From NCBI RefSeq assembly GCF_037975245.1, contig NC_092569.1:18958501-19022500 (forward strand): 64,000 nt of DNA. The letters run 5' to 3'. The first letter of the stretch is position 1. Each line of letters opens with the position of its first letter. A program made the translations under genes and the position numbers. The notes under the pieces are model-generated. The model saw nothing but the letters and a program-made list of their open reading frames with translations. It was not told the DNA's origin and ran no database searches. The stretch comes from Apostichopus japonicus (lineage: Eukaryota; Echinodermata; Holothuroidea; Aspidochirotida; Stichopodidae). Below are positions 25,958 to 37,535 of the stretch, one piece after another.

Positions 25958-28547
25958 CTTTTACTCTTTTAGGCCTACATGGTGAGCAGTCGAAGTCAAG
26001 AAACAGCTCAAGAAACTAATAGTTATGAACTTTATGTCTGATTCACGCTGACTGGTGTCACAAAAAGACAAACGCGAATGAGTGAAAAAATTGACTGAAG
26101 TGATTACAAACTATTGGGTATCAAACGTAAAGTCAAGTCCGTCATGTGTGAACAATTGGTATTTCAGCCAATTTAGGTATTAATTATACATAGACTGAGT
26201 CACAGCTTACATTGTATTTTATATATAAATTTTAGTTATATATCAGGAGGGAAAGACAAAGCATTTTATGTCATATACCATATACAGATAAATATGTATA
26301 TTTAATTATTTTTAGACTCCTGGCAACGGGCCCTTTAGGCGATCACAGAGCACTTGCCCTAGCTGCACCCCGTCCTCCTAACCGGTGCACGTAAACCCTG
26401 TCCTTGCACCCCTTTGACCCGAATTAAAAAATAACGAAACTTGAACGGAAAAGGGAAGGAAAATACGTTGCCATAAGGGGCGGCTCCACCCTCTTTAGAA
26501 AGGATTGGCAAAAAGGGAATAAGTACATGAACAATAAACTAATAGTTATTTCCATTGAAAAGTGTCTCGCTGAGCATCGGCCGTCAAAGCAAAAAACTTT
26601 TTTTTCTAAATCACGTCAGTGTATTGCTTTCCAGCGTACTGTACTCCCAGAATTGACTATCCTGTTTCTTGTTCCGAACGGCTCCCAACGAAATGCCAAA
26701 AAGTCGGCAACGGGGTTGGGGTGGGTTACCCAGCTCCACCATGGGGCACCTCATCACGACTGACTCGAATTACTCGAAACTTTAACTGAAATTGGATTGA
26801 ATTTAAAAAAATATATACTAGATGTCTGCATGGATCATACTTATCTATACTATTGTGTGACCATATAGGCGTACGGGCTCTATATAGTCAATCAGGAGAG
26901 ACTGGGGGGAAGCTTTTTTTCTTGCCACAGAAAATTAAACATTGCCCGGAAGTTCCTAGCACGATTAATTCATTTCAAACTTCGACGGCAATGAAGGACA
27001 AAGAGAACCATATAGGCCTATGCCTGACTATAAGATCATTGAACCATCACGAACAACTCCGAATAATCTTCCATTTGCCGATTCATATATTACACTGGGA
27101 ATAAGGGGTGGGGTGGGGCTTTCCATTTGATCCGCAAGTATATTGAACGGTCACCACAACAAGGGTGTATAGCTTGGGACTAGCACGGGGAGACTTGTCA
27201 ACCTTGTGAACTTTTTTGGGGGTGAGATGCGGGGGGGGGGGGAATCGGCAAACTAAAACATACAGGGTAAACAGAGGGGAGGAAAGAGGTCAAGAAAGAA
27301 AGCGTGAAAGACAGATGAAGGGATGGAGGAAGAAAGTAAAGAAAATGTGGAGATGGAGGCTAGGGGTAGAGATAGATATGATATGAGAGTACAGAGAGAA
27401 AAAAACCAAGAGCAGAAAAATGGAGATCACTGGGATACTGTCAAATACACAAGAAGAATATACAATCTAAATACTGGAATTAAATAATGCACAACATAAA
27501 TACAGCTTTATGACATCAACAAATCAAAGGGGAAGGATATAAGGTTTCAAGGATGCTGGAAAATAAGACACAACAGAAGATGATTATGGTTTCTGATCTA
27601 TTAGGCTTCTTCTCTCTACTGCTACCAGGATGTAAGAGACCACAGGGACTCGCACAACTCTTTAAGTTGTGATGACCTCTGACCCTTACTATGCCTAACT
27701 GTTATCTTGCCAGGAAATAAATACACCAGTGCATGAGAGGAGTTGAGAGACAGGACTGATTGATCGTGTCGATAGGGGTACATGTGATTCAAGAAGATAG
27801 ATGTAAAGATTAGCATCGTTTGGACACTTCAAATGGGACCCCCTCCCCACCCCCCCCACACCCTCCCCCACGTTCAAATCATATCCCCTCCTGGCAACGG
27901 AAATGAACACTAGTATAAATAAACCGATACAGATATTTATACACGCTGTGCGTGTAGGCCTATATACAATAATATAAAGCTGGCCATTCTCTGATTGTTA
28001 CTCCTTGATTGAATTTCCCCAACCTTGCCCACCTTGACTTAGAGGGTGGCCAAGCTCCTGATTCACAGTCATAGCTACTATCGAACAAAATGGACGAAAG
28101 CAATTTATCTCAATCTGGTGATGCAGATGTATCATTAGCTGCTAATCCAACGTTTGTGAATGTCGCACAACCTGTCAACAAAAGTCTGGGAAAAGTGCTT
28201 GCCCCTGCCATATGTATGATCGCTTTTGTTCAGGATCATGTAAATGTGGCAATGTGTATTCGTATAGTCTGAGGTTTTTCTCCCATGCTGCTCCATATCT
28301 AATCCTACTGGTGACATTTGGACAGAACATTGGCAGATGGCTTCTTGAGAGGTGTTGAAGTAACTGGATCAGGAGTATCTGTAGAGATTACATAAAACAA
28401 GAGTTACTAGATTGCAAGTATCCTGCTATAGCTTCTATGGCTGTGACTAAAAATATACCTTTTGTTTAGAACTTATCACACTTATGCAGCACTGGAAACT
28501 GATATTTCAATTTAAATGGTGTCATTGAGTTTAGAGGACATTGAAGT
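25958..28547. other. Intergenic, no gene seen
   Basis: G tract near 27231 and C-rich stretch near 27840. From about 28080 the sequence may already belong to the upstream, unrecognisable part of the Penelope-like relic that follows. Confidence 0.45.
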
Positions 28548-28808
28548 TACAAGTATGTTGGTGAAACCAAGACCACCCTCAAGAAGCAGTTCTAGTCACA
28601 AGTCAATACCATGAAAATGGAGACTCCAGTAGGGGAACACTTTCAGCTGCCCAATCATACCATTAAAGACATGTCCCAACAGGTAACTGAATTCGTAGAC
28701 TAACCATCTCAGACATAGTACACCACAGCAGAGATAGAGAGAGCGGACGGACGGAATGCCCTAGCACCATTCAACTGAATGGGCTCAATATACAGGAAGG
28801 ACATGACT
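28548..28808 (+). pseudogene. Penelope-like element GIY-YIG endonuclease relic
   Basis: The frame beginning YKYVGETKTTLKKQF matches the Y-V-G-E-T...L-x-x-R/K-F start of the GIY-YIG endonuclease that closes Penelope-like polyproteins. A TAG at 28593-28595 interrupts it. The same frame resumes with the diagnostic TPVGEHFQLPNHTIKDM and runs to a TAA at 28701. In another frame, TIQLNGLN near 28770 resembles the usual C-terminal (P/N)-x-GLN motif. The stop and frame change show it is dead. Upstream reverse transcriptase sequence is not recognisable. The matching 3' tail is at 29005-29112. Confidence 0.8.
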
Positions 28809-29004
28809 AACTTTATCCTGCTCCATCTCTGTATTCTGCTATAGTTTATTCGCCCTCTCTCCTTACTTAATCCTCGCTTTGTACTCCACAGTTTATCTAA
28901 ATACCTCTGCTTTCACTGACTCCTTTTGTTCAATACACCATTAACTTCTTTCTTTGTGTTCACCATGTCCTCTCTGTTCCAGGCTCTATTGTGTCTCTTG
29001 AATT

Positions 29005-29112
29005 TACTGTTACTAGTCAGTTTGCCTCTAAAGAAGATACTGATAATATCAGGCCCACTTACTTTTATAAATTTTCATACACATGTATGCTTTTTAGTGG
29101 ATGAGCAATATG
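29005..29112 (+). mobile_element. Penelope-like 3' tail, degenerate
   Basis: Aligns by eye to 37398-37512: TTTACTGTTACT, then AAGAAGAT, a short hairpin, then GGCCCACTTACTTTTA and CTTTTTAGTGGATGAGCA. Compared with the 37.4 kb copy it has lost the GAAAC core and one hairpin strand is mutated. It lies about 200 bp after the endonuclease relic, where a Penelope terminus is expected. Confidence 0.75.
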
Positions 29113-31176
29113 CTACCATTTTTTTCTTTTCTTTTGGAATTTAATGAGAATGAAATTGTATTATTTTTCTGATCACATCAGATCAGATAAGATTAGCACT
29201 GCTCTTCCAGTCTGTAATTCATGCAAGGATAAACATATAAATTTACCTTCTCCTTTCTGAGTGTCAACTGATCTTTCTGTGGTGACAGCTGCTGAGAATG
29301 CCTCTGTTTGACTTTCAGCATCTTTCCGGAAAAGATGCATTTGAAACCTATACAATGAAACCAAAAAAATTGTCCGTAAATCATATAACTGAAATAGTAA
29401 TTTTACTGTACACCCCAAGCTTAATTGTATGCATAATGAATCTGGTAATGACCAAATCATTACAAACATACATGTTTTTATCATACCTACCCAAGAAAAA
29501 ATATGAAAGAGAAAAGTAACAAACAAACACTTAGGCATATTTCAATAATAACATATTGTTAACCCACATTGATTTAAACCCAGATAAGGATGAGATATTC
29601 TTTCATACTCTTCTTCAACATATCCATAAACCGCGGTACCTTTCAAGAATTGTAAGGATAATTTTGTGTTGCCCAACTGCTTGCCCAACAACTTGAGCTC
29701 ACATGTCAATGTAAAATTTACTATGTAAACTTCCTGTTTTAGTGAACTGATTGGTTTCATATCGCTAAAAGATGTCCAGTCTTTTGATCAGAGTTTGATG
29801 TACACTCATTATTTACCTACTGTGTAAACTTCCTGTTTATGTGAGCAGTTGGTTTCATGAGTGAGAATTGAGATGCTAGCTTACACCATGACATAAGCCT
29901 ACCATTGCGAAAAATTCCTGTTTACATGAATAGCTTGATTTCAGACTACCATTAATTTAACGCTAGATTACTCTCCACAAGAGATAGTTTCGGCCACCAA
30001 ATTTAATAGATATTATAATTTTTGAACACTAAACATCAGATCATTCACAAGAAGCTGAACAAAAACTAGCATAGTATATACTGACTATATATAAAAAATA
30101 TGATAACTTAGCACATCATAAAGTATGAGCATCAGGCCTACACAAAAAAAACTTTCTTACCCCCAGGCATGGCTATATAAAGGTTTATATAGGTATAGCT
30201 ATATGTACTATGGTCCCTCAATTTGTGAGGCTAATTTACCTAATTTCTTACATAGCAGTTGGGTTCCTTCAAAAATCCCAAACACAGACATGTACACATG
30301 ATTGCTGGAATATTGGACAGACAGTCAGTAGATAACAGTATAACACCCTGTTGCCCAAATGAACCATTAAAACTTGATTGCATATATGCTGGCTGAGGCT
30401 GACCTTAGAAAAACCTAAGGTCTAGTTGCATACGCAGCGGTGTGAAAACATGTGAATCAGTTAGGAGTGATTCTAAATTATTTATGTAGATGCATTATTT
30501 TTATAGGAAAAATTGCAGGTCCATGTGGTTGTACTTGTACAGCACAGTAGGCCTTCCTCACTGGTGTATATTACAAAATTAGGGAATACAGTTACTATGA
30601 ACACTAAATTCAGATACTTATTACTAATACTATAGGCCTTAGTCCTATGTTATATGCCCAGTTAATTATGACTGGGCATAGGTGAGGCTTTTCTTTCAAA
30701 TGCTCATTCACAAGAATTATTCTTCAAACAAGGACAGCTGATAACAATTTAGAACCTGAAGGGGTGGGGATGAACAGATCACCTAGGCCTAGTGGTTAGA
30801 AAATATATTTCCATCAATTTGTTGAGGCAAAAACAGTTTACTTTTTGGTGATGAGAAGGCCCAGCTTTCCATGGCATAAATATGAGGAGTGAAACTAAAG
30901 ACCCCCAGTCCCTGTCAGTCTTCTTTAGGAAAAACTAGGAAAAACTATCTTCATTTTATTGACAGATATGTATACGTACATACTTGCGCACGGGTCATTT
31001 TGGAGAGGAAATAACTGTAGCTTCCTGGTTTTTAGTGATATTGGCTTTCGCTTGTAGGTTATCATGGTGAAATCGTGTATTTCTTAGGGGTGTCCGAACT
31101 TTGCAGTTTTCTGTACTTCGCAATACTGACAGTTACCTAGGACAATACCCTGTAGTACTACTATGTACTAGTATTA
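29113..31176. other. Intergenic, no gene seen
   Basis: AT-rich sequence. A segment near 29710 is partly repeated near 29820 and 29910 (ACTTCCTGTTT-like). No coding frame is supported. Confidence 0.5.
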
Positions 31177-31184
31177 CCCTATAC

Positions 31185-31883
31185 GGGTACCGTTGTTTTC
31201 CGCACACGTTACTTTCCGCTGAAACAAAACGGTGTTTTCCGCAAACAAATTTGTCAGCGGAAAACAACGTTTTTTTCAACGGAAAGAACCGTTTCTTTTT
31301 GGGAGGAACAGAATGACTTACTGAAATTATTAGGCACATGGAAGGATTTAGGAAGATGGACAAGATAGGATTTGACTGTAACAGGATAAAATGTAGCTTC
31401 GAGACTAGATTTAGGATACAGTAGCTAAGGTTGTACTTGTAGCTTAGGCTGTAAGGCTTACTTATACAGACATTTTATTTCCAGCGAAAATCAAAGATAC
31501 CGCCTTTTACACTTTTTTTTTTTAAACCATCATTACGCGGGCCGAATATTTAATACTTAATTAAATACTCAATCCTTCATAACGCGGGCGTCCCTTTGCC
31601 CAGTATTATATGCTTCTTTAATAATTCGTAATTACGAACACCCCAAGCCTCCTCTAAATTATAAGCAGCTTAACTTTTCTGACATGAACTCAGTCTAACC
31701 ATCCTTGATCGACGTTCTTTGATACTTTCTCATGTTATTTTAATCATCCTGCCTGAATTTGGTATCTCAAAATTGCGGAAAAATATAGTGTACAGGCAAG
31801 TGAAAAATCGGTGTTTTCCGCAGAATTTTTTCAGCGGAAAGTAATCAGCGGAAAGTAACGTATGCGGAAAACAACTGAAACCA
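31185..31883. mobile_element. 699 bp element with 8 bp target duplication
   Basis: The direct repeat CCCTATAC occurs at 31177-31184 and 31884-31891. The ends are GGGTACCGTTGTTTTCCGC and, reversed, TGGTTTCAGTTGTTTTCCGC. Both continue into ACGTTACTTTCCGCTGA, and the motifs TTTTCCGC and ACTTTCCGCTGA recur inside each end as subterminal repeats. It has no coding capacity. The 8 bp duplication fits hAT- or P-type elements, but the termini are not classic hAT. Confidence 0.87.
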
Positions 31884-31920
31884 CCCTATACAGTTTTAGC
31901 CTAGCTTAGCAAATCATTAC

Positions 31921-32324
31921 CTTTTTGTGTGATCCTGAAGCAAATGTTCTGCGAAATTTGCGTTGCTAACAGAAGTCAAATCGTGGACATGTTTGTAGAG
32001 TTCTTTCTCCATTTGCCAGTTTACGTAGGAACGTAGAAGATAGATCTTCGTGGCATCTCTTCGTCGCTGTTGTTCCTTTGCACTGCTGTTTTTGTCAGGT
32101 CCATGCAACAATGGCTTTCCTCCACTTGAACCTATACGCTCGTTCCAGGATAAGGTCGTTTTCTTTCGCCCGATTCTCCTTGCCCTGATCCCTTTTCCAT
32201 GATTGTCACTATACTCTAGTCTAATCGAATGTATTTGTACGAAAATCGTACAGTATTCTTTACTCAAAAGGCACACAAACAACAAACTATCGCGTACGAA
32301 AATCCTTTGCGGTAAACAGTACAA
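31921..32324 (-). CDS. Possible first exon, helical N-terminal module
   Basis: The open minus-strand frame ends at a plausible donor, CAAAAAG|GTAATG (exon end 31921), and would hit a stop immediately if unspliced. The C-terminal part is mixed and protein-like. A basic GRKKTTLSWNERIG stretch is followed by KEQQRRRDATKIYLLRSYV, an NWQMEKELYKH helix, and SNANFAEHLLQDHTK. The order of a basic stretch, a Trp-containing helix, a short Ser-rich turn and an AEHLL-type helix resembles N-terminal modules I recall from invertebrate transposon-related or nuclear proteins, but this is only a resemblance. The true start is unclear and no following exon was found. The 699 bp element lies about 30 bp beyond the donor. 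Confidence 0.3.
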
Positions 32325-33252
32325 TAATCTGAAATGCTGTGCTATAACATTATGTGTGCATGGGTACGGGCTTGTTACGCATACGCTTGCCTGTGCTATT
32401 CACTGATCTAAATTTGCCACCGAGGTCACGTGAGTTTTAGGGGTCCCACTAAACCTCGCTGAAACCTCGATAATGCCAGCGCCCTCAAAAAAAAGTCTAC
32501 GAGCGATATCGCCTTTAAACACGACTCCATAAGATCCACACTATATATGACCTTGAAACTGGTTCAATAATATAGCTTTCATTAATCCATGTTTATTTAT
32601 TTTTAAGTCATTTGAACCAGATTTGATAACCAATGACGTAGACATCCGCGTACACTTGACCTGACACTTGGCCAACCACGATTGGGGCAGTTAGATAAGT
32701 TTTAATCGATACAACGTCTGTCAAATATAGGCTAGGTGTCCTTGAACGTTCAAAAAAAGGAAGGAAAAACTTGAAGATAAATCTGTGTCATTAAGAGTAC
32801 ACCTGAGCGGATTTCGTCAGTTGTTGTACGAATTTTCGAGGAGTATTCGTAAGTATTAAAAGAGAAATTAAGCTGTACCGAATCTGCGAAGTCCAAAGCA
32901 GTAAGACCTTTATTCAGTTCATGTATCCAACATGTACCAAAGAAAAAAAAAATCCTTCCGTTACCTCAGAAAAATGACAAAGCATCTTAACGAAACAAAT
33001 AACAAGGTGAAACTAATTCCCGCGCGTATATATATTCGCAACTTCGCTATATATATCATTAAGGTTATACGCGCTGCAAGAAATCGCATTTTCAAACACC
33101 CGTACGTGTACAGACACGCATATGTACTGGCTTGACGCTTTTGTGTGTAAAATGTTGAGAAGTCATCAATCAATGGGCGCTAAAACAAAATCTTTGGAGA
33201 TTTGTTAACAGTATACATCTCACGCGCATTAGGACCTAGAGTTCCTTTATGA
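32325..33252. other. Intergenic, no gene seen
   Basis: No supported frame. If the 31.9 kb exon is real, its promoter would fall here. I see no convincing TATA box. Confidence 0.45.
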
Positions 33253-33278
33253 TAGAGTTCCTCTATAGAGGAACTCTA
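33253..33278. repeat. 26 bp perfect palindrome
   Basis: TAGAGTTCCTCTA followed by its exact reverse complement, with no loop. A partial copy (AGAGTTCCTTTATGA) lies immediately to the left. Confidence 0.9.
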
Positions 33279-33374
33279 ACAGGACCGATATTACAGCGCC
33301 CTTAGGAAAACGCCGGTGAGCCCCATTGTATCGGTGTTTGTTGCAATTGTTTGTGGCCAAAAATAAGTGGTAAT

Positions 33375-33870
33375 AATGACTTCATTTTCGCTCGAGAAAC
33401 ATGGATTATCTACAGATACTGGTTTATCGCCGAAGTTTTTCAATTTGAAAAATTCTGGATTACAGGCGAAAAACATGGATTGTCTGCGAACTTGAAAAGC
33501 TGGAAAATCGATCGAAAATTCACGATTATCGGCAAAAAACTTGGATTATAGACGAAGAACCTAGATTTTTCATAAAAATTGAAATATCGGTTGATACTTT
33601 TTCGGTTTTTCGCCGATAATCCAGGTATTTCATACGATAAGGCTTTTCAGGCGATAATCCATGATTTTTCACCGATAATTCAGGTTTGTCACCTATAATG
33701 CAGGTTTTCTGTGGTTAATTTAATCCAAGTTTATCTGCGAGTTTCCACCGACTAGTATCCTGAATAACCGGTCGTAAAATCTGGATTATTGGCAGATATT
33801 CCAGGTTAATCGGTCGATAATTCAGATTTTTCGACCAACAAGCTGGAATATCTTATTATTGGGCAAATGG
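33375..33870. repeat. Inverted arrays of a repeat of about 22 bp
   Basis: The left half holds degenerate units around GGCGAAAAACATGGATTAT. From about 33600 the same unit appears reversed (GATAATCCAGGTTTTTC followed by ACC). The arrangement matches the fold-back layout of 13310-13882. I could not find ends or a target duplication. Confidence 0.7.
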
Positions 33871-35342
33871 CCTTCCATAAACGTTATTTGAGGTATAATG
33901 AGAGGAAGAGAGCGAAATATATTACGTAATATTGGTATAGGTCTAGTGACTGCTTAAAATAAGTACCACAGCATTGAGCCTAACTTACATAATTATGAAC
34001 GAAAAACGCCATTTTATTCGCTTAAAGGCATTGAAGACTCGCCCCAAACCGCGTGCCGCGCTCTGAAAAAGTTAACTTTCCGTTGCTTGCAAGTGAAGTT
34101 TTCTTGTCGCTACAAAATGCAGACAGTAATGAACCGTGATACCTTGTTAACTTTTATCTAGACCTGAGATGTCCATCGCTGCTATGTACACTGTGTTGTG
34201 GGTATTGACAGTAGCTGTATATGTATTGACTGTACACTTGTGTCTAATTACCGACGGTAGCAAGCTGTATGTGTATTTTCTGGGATCGATGGTGGTGTCT
34301 AACACTTCTGTTACACCTCATTCGAAACTAGGTCAGATTAACGGCATGAGACGTTTCTTTGTGCGCGAGTCTTCATACCTTTTAATCTCTGCGAATAGGC
34401 CAACATGTTGGCTATTAAACGTACATCTTTATAATTGTGTGAATTATGTTCTTAACTAAAGTAACCAGAAAAGGTTGTTTAGATCGCCGAGATTGACTGC
34501 ACAATGAGGCAGAGAAGAACAGAAAAACAACAACAGAAGATTCATAACAACAAACAGGAAACGAAACAATTAAAAAAAAATCTCCAATTCTATTTATTCT
34601 AGCGTGATGGTTTTTTGTACTAGACAATTTCCGTTCTGTCTTTTCCGTGTTTTATGTGTAGTTTTTACCAGGTAATACTTGGCAGTCACTTACAGCTCAT
34701 TTCTAAGAAACTGGCTTTATGTTCTACCCGTTGTTAAGTAACAGGTGAGGTGATCTGTAACGGAAATGTTCCGATTTTGGAAGTGCGGCCACTTCTTTAT
34801 AAATCTAATGTCACATCAAGTAATATCATTTTCCGTTTACAAGCGTTCTGTCAGATGTGAAATTACAAAGGTAAACGGTTTAAAAACACGCGTGACATTA
34901 ACCTGTCTGTAGCTAGGGGTTAAATAAAAACACGCAATGTTTGTCGTTGTAAACAGTGTTACCATGACAAATGTTGGGGTGAAAAGTGCGGGGGAGGGCG
35001 GGGGGGGGGGGGTGAGGGACGGGTTATATGGACTAGCCCCGTCAGTCCTATTGCCCACCACCATTCCTTAACCTGTAGAAATCGACACTGCTCTATTGAA
35101 TATCTGTGAGAATGGTAAAGTTAATTTAGTCAAGCATGAAACAACCAAGTTGAAGTGCTTTACGCTTTTCGCGCGCATGCAGGCAGTGCGTCCCTTTCGT
35201 CAAATCAAAGTTATGCATGTTATCTATTTGTGTGCTTACAAAAAATAATAGAATACCCGACCCCAGTTGTGCTGGACTTTTTGTATGATACAAGAAGTTC
35301 TTGAAATGACGTTAAGCTGGGTGTTACGTAATATGTGGCATT

Positions 35343-35430
35343 GTCTATACTGCACTATACTGCACTATACTGTACTATGCTGAACTATGCTGTACTATGC
35401 TGTACTATGCTGTACTATACTATACTATAT
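35343..35430. repeat. 10 bp minisatellite
   Basis: About eight units of ACTATGCTGT/ACTATACTGC, grading into TA-rich sequence on the right. Confidence 0.88.
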
Positions 35431-35562
35431 ACATATATAGTGTATACAGATAGTACATACATTATACTATATACTTCACATCCAATAAGCGACAAACTAC
35501 AATGACTATATACACTATACTGTATAGTGTAAAGTAAACTATATACTAATAGGCTACACTAT

Positions 35563-35604
35563 ACACGGAACACTATACACGGAACACTATACACGGAATA
35601 ATAT
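35563..35604. repeat. 14 bp tandem repeat
   Basis: Three units of CACTATACACGGAA and a fourth that has diverged. Confidence 0.85.
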
Positions 35605-36706
35605 ACACAGACAATAGAGGGCGTCGATCCTTTTCCATGATTGGAGGGGAGAACTTTAAGATACAAGCCCTCCATGAATGCAAGTGTACTTGATCAGAAG
35701 CATACACAAATTAGCTGTAGCATGTACTCTCTCCTTCAGCTTACCTCACCCCACCTCCCCACCGTAGACCTATTACATTTTCCAGGAAGAAAATTAATTG
35801 CATTTATTCCACTATTTTTAATGAATACTTCAACTATTTATATGTAAACAAATAATGTAGGTTGACACAAGTACATTTTATCGGGGTGAAAGAATAAAAA
35901 ACGGGGGGGGGGGGGGGCTGTACAGAGCCATCTGCAACCTAAGATATTCGAACCTACTACAAAATGCTATATTCATAGTAAGCTTTACGCTATAAACATA
36001 TTGTTCTTCTTTTGCTTCAATACATCTTCAAAACTTGGAGTTTCTGAATCCTCTGTCATATGGCAACGTCGGTCCTGTTCCTAGGTACAAGCAGGGAGCC
36101 GGAAGACGCCCCCCCCCCTACCCCGACCAGTACAAGTGCCGCGGATCTTGGCTGGACTTTTTGCTCTAATCTCCAATTGTTCTTTCTGGTCTTCCCGTCC
36201 TAGATATCTCTCGGCCTACAAACTTCAAGAGAAAACAAAGACAGTTTGATGTCGTCTAGTTCTAGTGATCGTGCAACATACTACCTGGTGGTATGTTCAT
36301 GTTCTCGGCAGGTATTTTATTAGATTAAAACTTCCTGGGTACTTTGTATTCGTTTATATTTATGAGACTTTAAATCACGTATTTTCTTCTTTCATCTCTA
36401 AAAAAGGTCTTAGAAACCAACGCCCACGATAACGGTAACCAAGGAGCTGTTTCTCGGAAATGAAGCTGGGCTTATCACGTTGCTTATTTGTGTTTGAAAT
36501 TTTACGTATGTGCGTGCGTGTCTTTGTCAGTATGTGTTTGCAAGTGTCTTGTTGTTGTATGCTAATTCATGAGAAGGGACGTGGTACCGGAGGCATCAAT
36601 ACACGACGACACTCAACTTGTTAGGACTGGCAATGATAAAATGGACGGAATTGAGTTTCGACCATTCATGATAACTATCAGGACGAGAAGGGGGTGGGGG
36701 GGGGGG

Positions 36707-36965
36707 TTCCCGGGCCCGGGATCAATAAGGGGGTTGGGTGATTATTACATTGCGAGGGAAATCAGAAGACTTCAGATAAGGTAACCCGATCTGGCCCTCT
36801 ACCCCCTGACACGTGTACAGGGTGTATATGGGGGGGTCATTCCCGGGCCCGGGTTCAATAAGGGGGATGGGCGATTATTGCATTGCGAGGGAAATCAGAA
36901 GACTTCAGATAAGGTGACCCGATTTGGACCTCTACCCCCGACACGTGTACAGGGTGTATGGGGGG
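36707..36965. repeat. 133 bp tandem duplication
   Basis: Copy 1 starts at 36707 and copy 2 at 36840, both with TTCCCGGGCCCGGG. They stay close to identical through GACACGTGTACAGGGTGTAT, with a handful of substitutions and a one-base indel near the end. A G tract precedes each copy. Confidence 0.93.
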
Positions 36966-37349
36966 AGAGGGGAGCTATAACAGTGAAACACAGCATTCTG
37001 GTTTTAAAGCAGCTGTTGGCGTTTATTTGAAAAATGTTCAAGGTGACCTCGTAGCATTTAAAATAAGAACGGTATGGACTCAAACTAAGACACTCTCATA
37101 TAGATTTATATACAAAGCAAACATTACTGATTGTTTTTCTTTTTGCGACTTTAAAAAGTTAGCCAAACTTTGATGAAATACATAGGATTTGAGTATCGAA
37201 TAGCATCGATAAAATATTCGCGATCAAACTAACAAACTGTAGTAATGCTGCAGAGCCGTTTTTTAAAATATTATTATTGGGGCGGATGTGGAGTGGGGGT
37301 GGGGTTGTGTTATTTTTTTTGTTTTTTAGATTCCCTGGCATGTTACATA

Positions 37350-37535
37350 AACTAGTTATAGTTGTATGTATGGTTGAGATTTTGTCTGTTCTGTTACTGT
37401 TACTTGCCATTTAGCTTTTGAAGAAGATCCTGCTAGGATCGAAACGTCAGGCCAACTTACTTTTACACATTCTCCTACACAGGGTCTCTAGTGGATAAGC
37501 AGTTTGCTAACAGTTTTATTTTATTTTGGTTGAGA
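37350..37535 (+). mobile_element. Penelope-like 3' tail with hammerhead-like core
   Basis: Positions 37419-37445 read TGAAGAA, a perfect 5 bp stem GATCC/GGATC with loop TGCTA, then GAAAC. This is the layout of a hammerhead ribozyme core (CUGANGA, stem II, GAAA). Penelope-like elements are known to carry hammerheads in their terminal repeats. The following AGGCCAACTTACTTTTAC and CTCTAGTGGATAAGCAG are shared with the tail at 29005-29112. The first core base is T rather than C, so activity is doubtful. No open frame precedes it. Confidence 0.65.

Larger units (their letters stand above)
33871..36706. other. Intergenic, no gene seen
   Basis: Contains the minisatellites at 35.3 and 35.6 kb and G or C tracts near 34997, 35904 and 36108. 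The 96-codon plus frame at 34169-34459 is discussed in the findings. Confidence 0.45.
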
